Positions 13,040 through 25,583 of a stretch of DNA of 64,000 nt are shown here, piece by piece. The notes under the pieces were generated by a model. The model saw only the letters and a list, made by a program, of their open reading frames with translations, had not been told where the DNA came from and made no database searches. A program made the position numbers and the translations under genes. Origin of the DNA: Larimichthys crocea. Taxonomy: Eukaryota; Chordata; Actinopteri; Sciaenidae. The stretch spans positions 19,122,098 to 19,186,097 of the forward strand of contig NC_040016.1 in the NCBI RefSeq assembly GCF_000972845.2. The letters are read 5' to 3'. How positions within the stretch are numbered: position 1 is the stretch's first letter; every line of letters starts with the position of its first letter.

Positions 13040-13405
13040 ACGCACAGATTAGCTGATGTTGTTATTTTTAGTCAGTGGAGTGAGTTTGGATACTGTATCA
13101 TGGATCAACAACAACAACAACAACAGCCGGTGGATTGTTCTGCTTTAAAAACTTCACATGGTGAGTTTGAATATATTTTTAATTATAGAGTCGATCTGTG
13201 GCCCGAGTGCCGACTTTGTTGCGTGTTGTGTGGCCTGCTGGTAGTCTGCATTTGATCTGCTGCTGCTGGTGTGTTGTGGTCTGCAGACTAGCGAGACGTT
13301 TAAAGACAACTGAGGACAATGCGCATTGTTATTTTAGGGTTGCTGTGTGTGTCATATTGATCTCATCACCTGCTGTATTCTCAGTAAGATCCACCTGTAA
13401 ACTAG

Positions 13406-13461
<56 letters not shown>

Positions 13462-13955
13462 AAGTCGTAGGGACCGCCCACGTCTGCTTCCCTCATGTTA
13501 TTTTGCGTGTGAGAGAATGATTCAGTGCATCCATGTAACCCATAGTAGCCCACTGTGTGGCATCTGTAGCTGAGCCTCTGCTGTTCTCTTGTGTTTAGAA
13601 GTATCCACACTGAAATTCTGACATTAATCTGAGCCCCACCATAGAATAACCCTGTTAATATTTCTCAAGATATGGTCGGACTACCAAAGGTGGGACCTCC
13701 CTGTAGTGGAGGAATCTATTAAATAAATTCATTTAAAAAAACATATGATACTATTAAAATACTACATAATAATCAATGCAAATAGACTATGGGATCACTG
13801 GAATGTCATTTAAAATAAGTTTCCTGAAATATTTGCTGCATAGTCTCATGTAGCGTGCATGAAATAGCATAATAAGACAAAAAGATAGTAAGCAGAGGTG
13901 AAATGAATTGTTCAAAAACACTGCAATCTTCCTATTAGTATTAAACCTGCCCCCT
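13040..13955 (+). repeat. 0.9 kb duplicated unit, copy 1 (intact-looking)
   Basis: The unit starts acgcacagatt and ends near agtattaaacctg. It contains an (ACA)n run that would encode Met-Asp-polyGln-Pro-Val-Asp, a (GT)26 array at 13409-13460 and a distinctive block starting gtcgtagggaccgcccacg. A second copy follows at 14131-14960 in the same orientation. The short open frame MDQQQQQQQPVDCSALKTSHG followed by gtgag could be a first exon of a transposase, but nothing downstream supports that. Confidence 0.8.
13409..13460. repeat. (TG)26 microsatellite
   Basis: This is an uninterrupted TG run inside copy 1 of the duplicated unit. In copy 2 (from about 14450) the matching run is broken by many GG steps, as if single T bases were missing. 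Confidence 0.97.
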
Positions 13956-13979
13956 GTCTGTAGCTGAACAGTCATTTTT

Positions 13980-14120
13980 AGGGCCCGAGCACGGAAGCCG
14001 TGCGAAGCCCTATTGTATTTCAAATGTTTATTATTTTTTTTATTTTTATTAGGGCCCGAGCACGGAAACCGTGCGAAGCCCTATTGTATTTCAAATGTTT
14101 ATTATTTTTTTTTTTTTTAC
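13980..14120 (+). repeat. Two tandem 71-bp units with an embedded hairpin
   Basis: The unit agggcccgagcacgg... begins at 13980 and again at 14051, and each unit ends in an AT-rich tail. Each carries a nested inverted repeat, agggc with gccct and GCACGG with CCGTGC around a 3-base loop. The first arm pair differs by one base between units (aagccgtgc, aaaccgtgc). Elements of this gggcccgagcac type are common in percomorph genomes to my knowledge. They sit exactly between the two 0.9 kb copies. Confidence 0.8.
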
Positions 14121-14130
14121 CAGGGGGGGG

Positions 14131-14960
14131 ACGCACAGATTGAGCTGGAGTGGGATTGAGTCAGTGGAGGTGAGGGGGTAGTATCGGGAGCAGGGACAAC
14201 AACAACAACAGCGGCGGAGGCGGCAAAAACCAGGGGGAGGGAAAAAAAAGAGGCGACGTGGGCCCGAGGGCCGACGTGGCGGGGTGGCGGGCGTGGGGGA
14301 GCGAGCACGGACGCGCGGCGTGAGGGGGTGGGGGGAGGAGACGAGCGAGACGGGAAGACAACGGAGGACAAGCGCAATTGTTAGGGGGCGTGTGGTGGCA
14401 AGGACCATCACCACCGCGACTCAGTAAGACCACCTGTAAACTAGCCTATGTGGTGTGTGTGTGGTGTGTGTGTGTGGTGTGTGGTGTGTGGTGTGGGTGT
14501 GTGTGTTGTAGAAGTCGTAGGGACCGCCCACGTCTGCTTCCCTCATATTTGGCGTGTGAGAGAAGATCAGTGCATCCATGTAACCCAAGCCCACGGTGTG
14601 GCATCTGTAGCGGACCTCTGCTGCTCTGTGTGTTGGAAGTATCCACACTGAAATTCTGACTTTAATCTGAGCCCCACCATAGAATAACCCTGTTAATATT
14701 TCTCAAGATATGGTCAGACTACCAAAGGTGGGACCTGCCTGTAGTGGAGGAATCAAAAACATATGATACATTAATACTACACAAATATTCAATGCAAATA
14801 GACTATGGGATCACTGGAATGTCATTTAAAATATGTTTTGCATTTCCTGCTGCATAGTCCCATGTAGCGGGCATACATGAGCAAAATAGCATAGTAAGCA
14901 GAGGTGAAATGAATTGTTCAAAAACACTGAAATCCTTCCTTTAGTATTAAACCTGTCCCT
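14131..14960 (+). repeat. 0.9 kb duplicated unit, copy 2 (T-depleted, suspect)
   Basis: This stretch aligns with copy 1 over its whole length, but the first 300 bases look corrupted in a directed way. In 14161-14400 I count 19 T in 240 bases (8%), against 77 T in 240 (32%) in the rough counterpart 13081-13320. T positions are replaced by G or deleted, while A, C and G blocks are kept (for example gtggcccgagtgccgac against gtgggcccgagggccgac). From about 14650 the two copies agree closely again. A 10-base N gap follows 45 bases after the end. Confidence 0.8.
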
Positions 14961-15004
14961 GAGATTTAAAGGAAGTAGATGTGAAAAATGAAACTTGACT
15001 AACC

Positions 15005-15014
15005 NNNNNNNNNN
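15005..15014. other. Assembly gap (10 N)
   Basis: Ten ambiguous bases mark a join in the assembly. The run is flanked on the left by the suspect repeat copy and on the right by tgacgttagtgacttgtgacgtc and a (CA)n array. The true gap size is unknown. Confidence 0.99.
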
Positions 15015-15051
15015 TGACGTTAGTGACTTGTGACGTCATCCAAAGTTGGAC

Positions 15052-15096
<45 letters not shown>

Positions 15097-16781
15097 TCCT
15101 GCAGCTCTCCATCTATCAGCTCACTGCGTCTGCTCTTTCTACCCCCTGCAATATTTCAAACTGACCCACTTAAAAAAATAATGTTTTTTAAAATGATCCC
15201 CTTGCTTTGTTTTGATGACCCATTGCATTTTTGATAGCGGTCACATTGTATTTCCTACTTCATAATCAAAGCTGATAGATAAAGATTCAGCAGATGTTTA
15301 TTCAAATGAAAACAAATCTTTACCTTAATAGAATTTAATACATCCTTTATTTTTCTTATTGCCAACAAATCCTGCTTAAAAAGTCGCGTCCGTGGCACAC
15401 TCAGGGTTTTAAAATGCTCAGCAATTTTCTAAAAGAAAACTGGGCACTGTAGTTTTTTTAACAAATGTCAGTCAGACAGGAGTGAATAGCGCATTTGTTA
15501 AAGACAAAATGTATTTACAGCTGCAGTATGGTGCATGTGAAATCCACCAAAAATAAACTACAGTGCCAAAGTTCTTTGTAACCAAGGAGCACATCGCTCG
15601 GTCCAACAATGTGGCCCATTGATGTGGTTCTGATTGTGGTTTTTTAGACAACAATGCAAGTCTGCAGTGAGACTGGTCACACAGACAACACTTGTTAGTA
15701 GGATCAGTTCATTGTTGGTTTTGGTCTATTGATGAGATTTGGTCTTATCCTTTAATGGTGATGGCAATTTTGTGTGCAATTTTTTCATGTGTGATGTCCC
15801 AAAAAAACAGAACAGAGAACTTTAACTGAACTCTCGCTGCCTCAAAATAATGATTTCTTTTCCTCTAACTGCCATGTTGAATCATTGTTTCAAGACGTGA
15901 ATGAATCATCATGAGATAAAATCACCCTGAATAAAAGAGTCTGAGTCAACCCCTCGGAATAACTGATGGAGGCACATGATGAACGGACGAATAGTTGTTA
16001 CCAACAGGAAAAGACTAAATGCTGAGGTGATTTAAAAACTGAAGAGAAGAGAGGGACAGAAAGAGGAGGAGAGTCATGGCACCCTGCTGGTTTAAGGGCA
16101 CGATTATGCAACATCTGGCCTTCAGCCAAACCCCTCTGGCGGCTTATAACCACGGCAACGTGGCTCTGAGGGGCACAGGGGAGGAGGAGTCCGAGAGACT
16201 CGCCCCCCTGACACATCTATATCCTCCCATCTGTGATCGCAGGCCCGCATCAGCCCAGACTCTCGGTTCCTGCCAGAGCCACCAAATGTGCCTTCAACCC
16301 ATCAAACGAGTTTCACCATAACAACTGTTGATCCGGCTTCCTATTTTTGTATCCCGCACCATCGGCGAGTCCCCCATGCGGGCCTTACTCTTTACTTTGG
16401 TGCTCTAAAATCCTGGTTCCGTATGAAAATTGTGGATCTAAACAGAATTTATTTGCTTGTTATTACTTTTGGTGGAAACATGAGCTCAGAAAATGACAGA
16501 GCTGAGAAGTGAACATTGGGTCGATGGAGAGCCAAGGGGCAGTTTGTGCTCCGCAGAATGATGTTGACTTGTGGCTAAGTGAGTGCATTCATGTGTGTGT
16601 GTGTGTATGTGAGAGAGATTCAGAGTGTGTGTTTGTGTGTGTGTGTGAATGTGTGAGAGAAAAAGCTAAATGTCAGACAGGCAGTTGGCAGGCCACACAA
16701 AAACAGGCTCCTGTTTTTGAGTCAAGCTGACTCATGCCACCTTAAGCAAACAGGGAGCACAGACCAGAGCCTTGTCCTTGC

Positions 16782-16813
<32 letters not shown>

Positions 16814-17336
16814 AGAATGCAACGGCAACAAGTCAACATCTCACAGGTCTAAACAGCCTCTCTGGTTTCTGCTACGTCTCTGTTTGGCTTCGATACACAC
16901 GGTTCTGTCTACTTCACCATTGACCTACTGCAGAACTGGAGCTCTGTGGTGCCGGTTTTGAAAAAACCCAATGTGAACGCATTTACTGAGTCATCTGGAT
17001 AAAAAAAAAATGAATGTGAAAGTGCCCGTAAAGGTAAAATCCACTAACAAAACTCCATTGTTTCCCACAGCCAGTAAAAGCAGAGAGAAGGAGGGAGGGG
17101 TTGACACATTGAGGATTAAAAAAGAGAGAATGAGCAAAAGAAGAATGAGTGTGAAAGAGAGCGTGTGTGTGTGTGTTTTGTTTTGTTTTTTAAGCAAGGT
17201 AAAAAAATTCAGAGACGCACGTAAGAGCTTGGATTAGGGGGATGGTGGCCCAGCGGGAACGCACAGGAAGGGGCGCCTCGTCCACATAAACACTTATTTC
17301 CTGTCATGTGTCAGACAGAGCGCCTTGCACCATTGT

Positions 17337-17380
<44 letters not shown>

Positions 17381-17940
17381 CTAAAAGAAAAAAAAGAGAA
17401 AGGCACGGTAACAGCATGGTGGGTGGGTGCGATGGCAGGAATTCAAAAAAAAGGATCTGGTCCAGTTGACCTCAATGCAAAGACCCACACCGCAGCCAGT
17501 GTGAAGGGAGGCGGAGGCAAGGGAGGGGGTGGGGGGGGGTCAGGGGACGGGCAACAGCGTGGGTTGGGGTAATAGCCCAGAGACTGTTTGGGCCATAACG
17601 CTCTCATTACCATGACAACCTCAAAGCCCATTTCCTTCTAGCGCCTGTTGCTCTTGTGTAGTTGCCCACCTGCTGTCACATGTCCACCTCGGAGCGGTGA
17701 CGGCTTTCAAACACAGTCAAAGTGCAGCACATCACGGCTCTGCATCGAAAAACACCACAATCACAATCACTGTTTTCCAAGGCAGGATGACAGACCTCCT
17801 CTCGTATGTGTTTTTTTTCATTCACATGCGAAAAAGAAATCGAAGCCGTGCTTCTTGTGTTTTATTGCTGCAGTTTCCTACATGTAGTTTATATAATGGC
17901 CTCCATAACTTACAGTTCACTGCTGTTTACAGAACGCTCG
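15015..17940. other. Intergenic, simple repeats only
   Basis: It contains (CA)n at 15055-15092 and 16780-16806, interrupted TG/GA arrays at 16590-16660, (GT)n at 17340-17379 and a G-rich stretch at 17517-17548. No exon or RNA gene is recognised. An accessible-looking block at 16070-16330 has a long open frame but no similarity I know. Confidence 0.55.
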
Positions 17941-17944
17941 GTCC

Positions 17945-18135
17945 TTAAAGGGTCAGTTCACCTAAATCCCAAAGAAATGTTGGACGGATTGAAATGAAAC
18001 TTGTTTCAGACATCTGTGGTAGCCCAAGTTTGAGTCTTTGGTGACCCTGACTTTTCCTTTAGCGCTCTCAGCAGGTCAAAGTCTCACGTATCCTCTGAAA
18101 TATCTCAACATCTGCTCAAAACGTAGCATCTTATT
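17945..18135 (+). repeat. Dispersed fish repeat fragment
   Basis: The stretch reads aaagggtcagttcacc, ttggacggattgaaatgaaa, tttggtgaccctgactttt, tagcgct and tctcaacatctg in order. This order matches a widespread fish interspersed repeat that I recall by its clauses (gggtcagttcaccc, ggattgccatgaaatttgg, gatcccctgacttttcctctagcgcc). It is a single copy here and the class is uncertain. Confidence 0.45.
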
Positions 18136-19990
18136 TAAACCTATTCTTTAATGCTGTGATCATCACTAACAGAATTCGAAATCTCAAAGTCAGGGCGGAT
18201 AAAACCAAAAACTCTCTGCACGGTTAGACATTTTGGGCGAAACGGTTAGTCTCATAAATGCACTTTAACATTCGAAGGCTTCATGCTGGTCTGATCTGCC
18301 CTACATATAGCACGGCGGCTCTCTTTCAAAACTGCGGTGATTAAATGTATCTCGGTAAGTCTCACGACTGAGATGGGGACTGAACATTTGAACTTCTGAC
18401 TTGATGAGTCATGAGCCCTCACTCCATTATCAGCCTAACAGAGGCTAGAAAGCCACCAGCGGGCATCAGCTATCTCGGTGTCCTATCTGTTTCTGTGGCA
18501 GGTGGGAATGAGGCTGTTCTCAGTTGCCTGGCCTTGCTCTGGTTCTCCCCGGACCGGGGCTGTTAGATAGGATGGTGTCAGCAGAGATAGGGGCAGGAGG
18601 CAGCTCTGCAGACAGCCGGTAATGATGTCCTCTCACACACTGCAGCCTGTGGATAATGGCTGTGGCGAGGCCCGAGCGAGATGAAGCAAGAATAGTCGGC
18701 GTAACTGAGTCCGAGAGGTGCAATCGTCTGAACTGCCTTGTCTAGTCATCTCGCTCTGATTCTGAAGCTACCACGGGGTAAGTCAGCGTAGCGTGTAGCT
18801 CATTTCACACCGTGATTCTCTTTCTCCTATCTAGATCTGCTGGCTGCCAGATTGAGTTTAGAGGAACACAATTAAGTATTTTTTCCAGATGTGATGAGAA
18901 GTTAGAGGATTGGATAACTTTTTCTCTGCTTTGTTTTCAGTGGCAGGGGTTCAGCTTGGCCTCAGAGCCATGCTTTGAAACAATAGCATCCGATGGCGCC
19001 AGAATACATGCATATCTTCTATCATTCTGACAGAGCCTAATGTCGATCTGAAAGTAGCGTTTCAAAACTGCATACCTCAAAAAAAACAATGTTGTGAAAT
19101 TCTCTTTCAGGAGGAAGCAGGGCTTTGTAGGTTTCACTACTGATTTAAAAAAACAGACTGTAGTGCGGCTGATAATGGCTCCACACCTGTCAGTGTTCTC
19201 CTTATGAATTTCCTGTGTGCCCTGTCTATGTGACAGTGAGGAGCAGGGCTGCGGTGTCAGCTGCTTCATGGATGAGGACATCATGGAGGCCCGAGAACTA
19301 GATAGCTCAATTACACAGCACTGCTACTCCTGTACTACTAACGACAGATTGACTGGTCGGATGGAGATATTTAAAGGGGGGTACAGGCGCACACACACAC
19401 ACACACACACACCTCGCCCGATGCATCAAGTCTTCAGTTCAGCCTGACTGCCTCCGTGTCGTTCTTGCGTGTGCGCGAGAGTGCGCGCGTGTTTCCTCTG
19501 TCGGGTCCTGCAGTGGACGGCGCTGACCTGCTAGGGAAAAGAGAGGAGGAGAAGGGGAGTGGAAAAGCCAATTAAAGGAAAGATCACTTGTGTGTCTGCT
19601 GGAGTGTCTCTGAGAGCCTCTCACGGTTTAACCTTTCCAGCTAGAGAGTGAGGAAAACGAGAGAGGAACGAGGGAGAGGATGGAGAGGAGAAACTGGCCA
19701 GGGAGATCAGGCGTTTCGACTTTAATGGTCCCTCAGTGTTAGAGTGAAGCTGGTTAATTTGCCTTTCCTTCTCTGGGTGCTGCAGGGTTTAGCTTCTGTC
19801 AGGCCGACACTCTGCGAGGAGCCTATGCGGGAATAATAGAGGCCACATGGATGTGAGATATTAATGCATGTATGCGCAAGAAGAAAGGTAGATGTTTGGA
19901 GATTTTTTTTGCCCTGTATAGTAGCTGATTTGATTGTACGCTTTGTAACCACTGCCGGCATCAAAAGTAAATGACATGAACAACGTTTCC

Positions 19991-20026
<36 letters not shown>

Positions 20027-20143
20027 AAAGCACAAATGTTTGGTGTGTGAGTTACTACAACTAATCCAAGAGCGTGTGCCATGCATCACAGCAGCTGAAG
20101 TCAACACAAATTGGGGCTAAATTAATGGCTATGTCTGAGTACG

Positions 20144-20186
<43 letters not shown>

Positions 20187-21639
20187 TTGGGGGGCAGGGT
20201 TGCAACTGACAGTGTGTGGCAGCATAAATTGGGGTTAGATTAATGCGATGCAGATCTGCCTCTGTGCTCTGACCCTCATCAGGGCAGAGATGAGCTGTGT
20301 ATCTCAATTAACCTCGGCAGCACACGGAAAGCATATATACAAACACACACACACACACACACACGCACACACACATCATGATGCTGCCGTCGACACAGCG
20401 CTGATACACAACATACGCAGATGTAATCAAGCTAGAGCTCAGACCTCTCAGGGCTGCATTAAGAAACAGATGCAAACATTGTGCATCTTCAGCTGTGTGT
20501 GTGTGTGTGTGTGTGTGTGCGTGGTTAGAGTTGGGTTGGGTGGTGCATACAGCATAAGGAGAGAAAGTAGGACCAGTAGCACGCTGCCTCCTCTCCTCTC
20601 CTCTCTAATTGTATGCATGGCATGTAGATCCCTGCAGTGCTGCCAGAATGATTGCAATTAAAGGGAATCCCTTCTTCTACCCTCCTCCACCTCACTCTCC
20701 ACACACACACACACACCTCTCGAGTCCTCCCTTCTTCCCTTGAAGGCCACCGCTGCTGGTGTGAAGCAGCACCACCCAGTCTGGAGTGGTCTTAATCAGT
20801 CGCGAGAGTCACAAATATCTTTCTCCCTCCTCCTCTTCATCCATCCATCCATCCCTCCTTCACTGTCTGCTGTCTTTCACTGCATCGTCCCTCCCTCTCT
20901 CTGTCTCATTCTTCCTAAACACAAAGATTGAAGATTGAAAAAAAGAGAACGAGCGAGACAGGAACACATGCCGTGACCTTCAGGGTTACTTTGCATGTGA
21001 ATTCCTGCGATGAAAATCTTTATAGAATTAAAATATATAGACTTGTCCACACAGATTATGACGTGAAAGAGCCGAGAGTTAGAATCGGCATTGTTGCCCA
21101 ATCACAACGGGTGTTTAGATAAATGAGCTACTGTCTCAGTCGTGCACGGTTGTGCTCACAATACCTGTACACAATAACGGTAATCATATTGCGGACAGCT
21201 GTGTGGCTGTTAATAAGTGAAATCAAAAGAGTGAGGTCAAAGGAAAAGACATTGCTCCTCCCGATGGCAGGAGGCAGCATTGCACGAGGGTGAGGCATGA
21301 GAGATGAGAGAAGAATGTGGCGACACATGGGGAGCAGGTTGAGTTTTGGTCGAAGGTTAACAAACTTTTTTTTTATTTCTTGTCAGCAGACAAACATGTG
21401 GGACCTTGATGACAAACAGAGAGACGCTAAATGAAACTGTTTGTTTAGTTATTTTTTTTTCTGATCATTTCACAGCCAACAGGTTCAGCCTTCACATATT
21501 TTTCGGCGAACACATCGCTCACAGAGGAGACGCGGATAGAAAAGATGCTTTATGCGACGTGTGAGAGAGCCGGAGAGATTGAATGTGCGTCGCCATTCAT
21601 CTCTGTGTGTTTCTGTGTGGCTGGCCTGCTGACTGGCCC

Positions 21640-21740
21640 AGATGTTGGCTAATTAACACCAGTGTTAAAGACGCTCTTCATCTGGGTGATTAAATAATCA
21701 AATAATTAATTCATTAAGCGAGGGCTTGCACTGCCTCTTA
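21640..21740. promoter_or_regulatory. Candidate conserved non-coding element
   Basis: This is a compact AT-rich island with gctaattaacacc, gtgattaaataatc, aataattaattcattaag and then a balanced tail. Several homeodomain cores (AATTA, ATTA) lie within 70 bases and there are no simple repeats. Conservation cannot be tested here; the call is by composition only. Confidence 0.3.
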
Positions 21741-22559
21741 TGATCTCTGGCACGCAGCCTGTGCCAGGGTGGGTGGAAGAAGAGGAGAAGAGGTGCGGGA
21801 GGGTGGGAAGCAGACTGCTGGGAGACAAGGAAAGGGCCAGAATGACAAGAGGGAAACTCAGCATGTCTGCCAGAAAGGTGTATTTTAAGCTCAGGGTGGC
21901 ATCTGTCATAGATACACATGCATTTAGTCCAAACAGTGTGTCTGGTGGCAAAGGGAAGGACTGTTATTTCCCATTGTGCTTGAGCTGAAAGCCTTCATCA
22001 AACAGATTAGACTGCAGCGGCGGTGCCAGGGAGCTCGCGCACTATAAAATGGTCATAACTCCAAAAGCCCAAATGCACACGTGGGCCTCTGTATTTATAT
22101 GTTTCATTATCTTCCAAGGCAAATGAAATTAAACAAAAGCCAAATGCAGTGGAAGAAAAACTTATTCTCTCGCTGTGTGTGTCTGTGTGTGTGTGTGTGT
22201 GTGTGTGTACATTTGGGAATGTGTCGGAGACAGAGAAAGATCATCTCTCATTACTCGGAGAGAGAACATTGTCCCGCGTTAACAGAGTCACACCAGACAG
22301 ATAGATGGAGCGCCGATATGAGCTGATGGGGGGGAGAGACACAGAGAAGGATGAGAGGAGAGTGACAAAGATGTTTCATCATGCTTATTTCCACTGGTGT
22401 AAGGTGGTAGCATCAGCTGGGCAGGACGGGGAGGGGGGGTGGGTGGGTGTTGGTGGTGGAGGGGGTTGGCACACACCACCTTCAAACAAAGCCATGTACC
22501 CGTCTCTGTCTCACACACACACACACACACACTCACACACACACACTCCAGGCTCCCGC

Positions 22560-22960
22560 AGCCCTCATTTTAAACACTCCTTTAGCCATAATCATTTTCA
22601 TATAATTCACTTTCATACAATTCCTTCTCCTAATCATTATCAGGCCCACTAACGTCTTAATGACTTCATAAATTTAAGCTATAAAAAGTATGGAGAAAGA
22701 CAAATGAGATAATTAGGAATAAATCTTAGTGGAAAGCCATTTATCAAAACATGGAGAGGCCCTGAATATTCCCACCATTAGGCTCTGCTGTAATTAACAC
22801 GGGCTCTCAGTTATGAAGGAAACCTGGTAGCAGAGATATTAAGATCCAAAAGCCTCACTGTTTATAATTGACCGATGAATCTGCGACGTATAATAGGATG
22901 TGGATTATTAGGATCCTTTTTAATTAAAAAGAGCGTTAAGATTTTTTTCTTTTTTTGTTT
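22560..22960. promoter_or_regulatory. Candidate conserved non-coding element, 400 bp
   Basis: This is 400 bases of complex sequence between a (CA)n array and a poly-T run. It holds many homeodomain or POU-like cores: ataatcattttcatataattc, taatcattatc, gataattagg, ctgtaattaac and tttttaattaaaaag. It lacks repeats and any usable reading frame. Vertebrate developmental enhancers often look like this, but the assignment is inference. Confidence 0.35.
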
Positions 22961-23031
22961 TTTTTTATATTTAAATTTTTAACGCTTTAATGGTGGCTTG
23001 AACTCATCTCTCTGTGGTTATGGGGCAATGA

Positions 23032-23067
<36 letters not shown>

Positions 23068-23110
23068 AGAGAAAGAGAATGAAACAGAGGGAGAAGGAAA
23101 GTGAATGAAT

Positions 23111-23155
<45 letters not shown>

Positions 23156-24109
23156 TCAAAGAGAGAGAGAGACCAGCAGCAGCAGCAGCGCAGAAAAAAG
23201 CAATCTCTCACACTCGTACTTTCATACTCTCCTTTGGTGGAGACTGTGTAAGTACACGAGAGAAAATGGTATTCTAATTTAACAAACTCCTAACTAATGC
23301 ACATATGGACTAATGCATATACAGACAAGACACTATTAATTCTTATTATCTTTAAAAGTGTAAAATGTAATGTAATGGTTTGCTCTGATTAGTGAGAGGA
23401 AGAATCACATTCAGCGTTTTTCTTTTTTTTCTCTTTTTAAATTAAAAACTATATTTCTACACCCGCTCTCTCTGTCTCTGTCTCACACACACACACACAC
23501 ACACACTATCCTCTTCTTCTTTGTCCTCTAAGAACAGCCTCCACACTTTTAAAAGGATGTCATCGAAAGACATGGGGATTTTCCTTTTCTGTTTTTTTTT
23601 TTTTTTTTTTCCCCTTGACCTTCAGTCTGGTTCTGGTTCTTAAACAATGGGCCTCCTTTAAGATTCATCTGATCTCTATTGATTTTTATTCTGCCCGTTC
23701 AAAAATGTACTTATTCTCTCTTTGACTTATTTCGAAATGATAATATGAACGTATTATCATTGACAGGAGAGTCATGCATATTCAAAATCGTTTTGTCCTC
23801 ATCAACGTTTAAGAAATTGTAAGGATTTCCTAAAAATTGCAGATGTTTTCACTCAGATGGAAAAATATTTTTTAACAATGACTAATTGTATTGGATCGCT
23901 GCCGGGTATAAGGCCTTGAAACGTCGCATTCAGATACAATGACTGAATTTATTACGTTTTCAACTGTATTTAAATAAAAAGGAATGCAGGTTCGTATACA
24001 ATGCTCCGTGCTGTGGCGTTCACTCTGCATTCAAACATAAAACTCCCGAAGCAGAAAAGGAAGAAGAAGAAGACCTTGGCTTCAACATATAGATTCTGTA
24101 ACATGCTTC

Positions 24110-24240
24110 TGAGGAGAAAGTACTCTGCTTATGCAAATGATCTTCATATAAATGACATGCCAACCTCCAATCACTGACCAATTAATGACCTTCGGGGGCA
24201 TCTTGTGACACATCAACGGCACTAATTTATACTTGACAGG
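24110..24240. promoter_or_regulatory. Candidate regulatory island with POU octamer
   Basis: A perfect octamer ATGCAAAT lies at 24131-24138. It is followed by catataaatgac, ccaatcactgaccaattaatgacc and gcactaatttatacttgac. The island ends at a (GT)n array. The motif is seen directly; function is inferred. Confidence 0.3.
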
Positions 24241-24264
24241 TCCCCTGGTGCGTGCCGGCAAAGT

Positions 24265-24309
<45 letters not shown>

Positions 24310-24645
24310 AGGTCCCCTTCTGCACCAGTTGAGCTCATTACCATGGAAACCCAGTTTGCACGTGTGGGTTTATGTCACCAAAGCGAGTATCCTCATCATA
24401 ACATACCACTTGTGTGTGTGTGTGTGTGTGCGTGTTTTTAAGTCCATGTATTATCCCACTTGTATGTTTGGATGTTGTGTGTGTGTGTGTGCGCATGTGT
24501 GTGTGTTTGTCCTGTGTGTTTGTCCATCTTTAGTCCAGTTTTAGCCAGGCTAATCTCCGCCACTGTCTACACTGTATCAACTGCATCAGCTTTTGTTACG
24601 TCCCATCGATCATTGCAGTGAGTACATCTCTCTCTCTCTGTCTCC

Positions 24646-24691
<46 letters not shown>

Positions 24692-24886
24692 TCTCTCTCA
24701 TTCAGTCCCTAACTGCCTTATCAGACTTCTGCACCAGCAGCTCTCATTAGAACATTAATTGAAAAAGTGTAATTAATCCTGAGAGGTGGTTAGACTGGAC
24801 TCTGGCCAGAGAGAGAAGGAAAGAGAGAGAGGGAGAGAGAGAGAGAGAGAGGTGTGGACAGAGAGCTGGGTGTTTGTATGACCCAA

Positions 24887-24902
24887 CACTGCCCCCTGTT
24901 GC
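24887..24902 (-). promoter_or_regulatory. Candidate CTCF site
   Basis: The - strand reads GCAACAGGGGGCAGTG, close to the CTCF core CCNNNAGGGGGCAGT. It is a by-eye match and occupancy is unknown. Confidence 0.3.
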
Positions 24903-25569
24903 TTCTCACTGTCTCTGCATCTCCTTGCAGCCTGGACGATGCTGTTACTCCAGCTGCTTCCCCTCCTACCTACCAGCTACACCAACAATGTGTCTGAAAT
25001 TAAATCACTTTGTCAGTACTCATCATATGATGAAAATCACAGTTTATTGCCAGTTCCACAAAAACAAAAACGATTTTTTTTTGGTTATAATTTGAATTTT
25101 TATTAGAAAACACAAATACACACCACTCAGCCATGATGATGGTGTGTAAATAGTGTAACTCTGTGTGTATTTTTATTCTATGTAAACCCATCAGACAAAT
25201 TTCCTTTGCCTTGCAAAGTTTAGTCTTATTTCTGATGACAGCAGCGGAGCTACAGGGAATAAATCTACATATCCAGATCTGTGTTGTGCAATGGGCTATA
25301 ATCTTTTAAATGATGTGGCAGATTGAAATTTATCTACCATTGAACACAAGTTAACAAAAAAAATGAATCACTAAAAAATGATCATCACATATTTGGAGAA
25401 AAAAAAGATAAATTCCACGTACATTTTTCTTTCTAAAAAAAAATACACATTCAAGGGCAGTAAACAGTTCAATAAACAGTTATTTTCATGCTCACTAAGA
25501 CTATTTGGTAAAAAAAAAAAGAGGATGAGAAACAAATAAATGAGGAGAGTTGTCTCGTTCTGTCTCCTC

Positions 25570-25583
25570 CGTGCCCCCTGTGG
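25570..25583 (-). promoter_or_regulatory. Candidate CTCF site
   Basis: The - strand reads CCACAGGGGGCACG, a good match to the CTCF core. It has the same orientation as the sites near 24.9, 43.7, 46.6 and 47.7 kb. Confidence 0.3.

Noticed and set aside
14091..14433. Pro/Ser/Arg-rich frames of about 100 codons on the - strand
   Set aside because: They arise from the T-depleted, suspect repeat copy; the base bias removes stop codons.
16076..16330. Possible exon in a GC-richer block
   Set aside because: Two overlapping frames on opposite strands, no domain similarity and no consistent splice sites.
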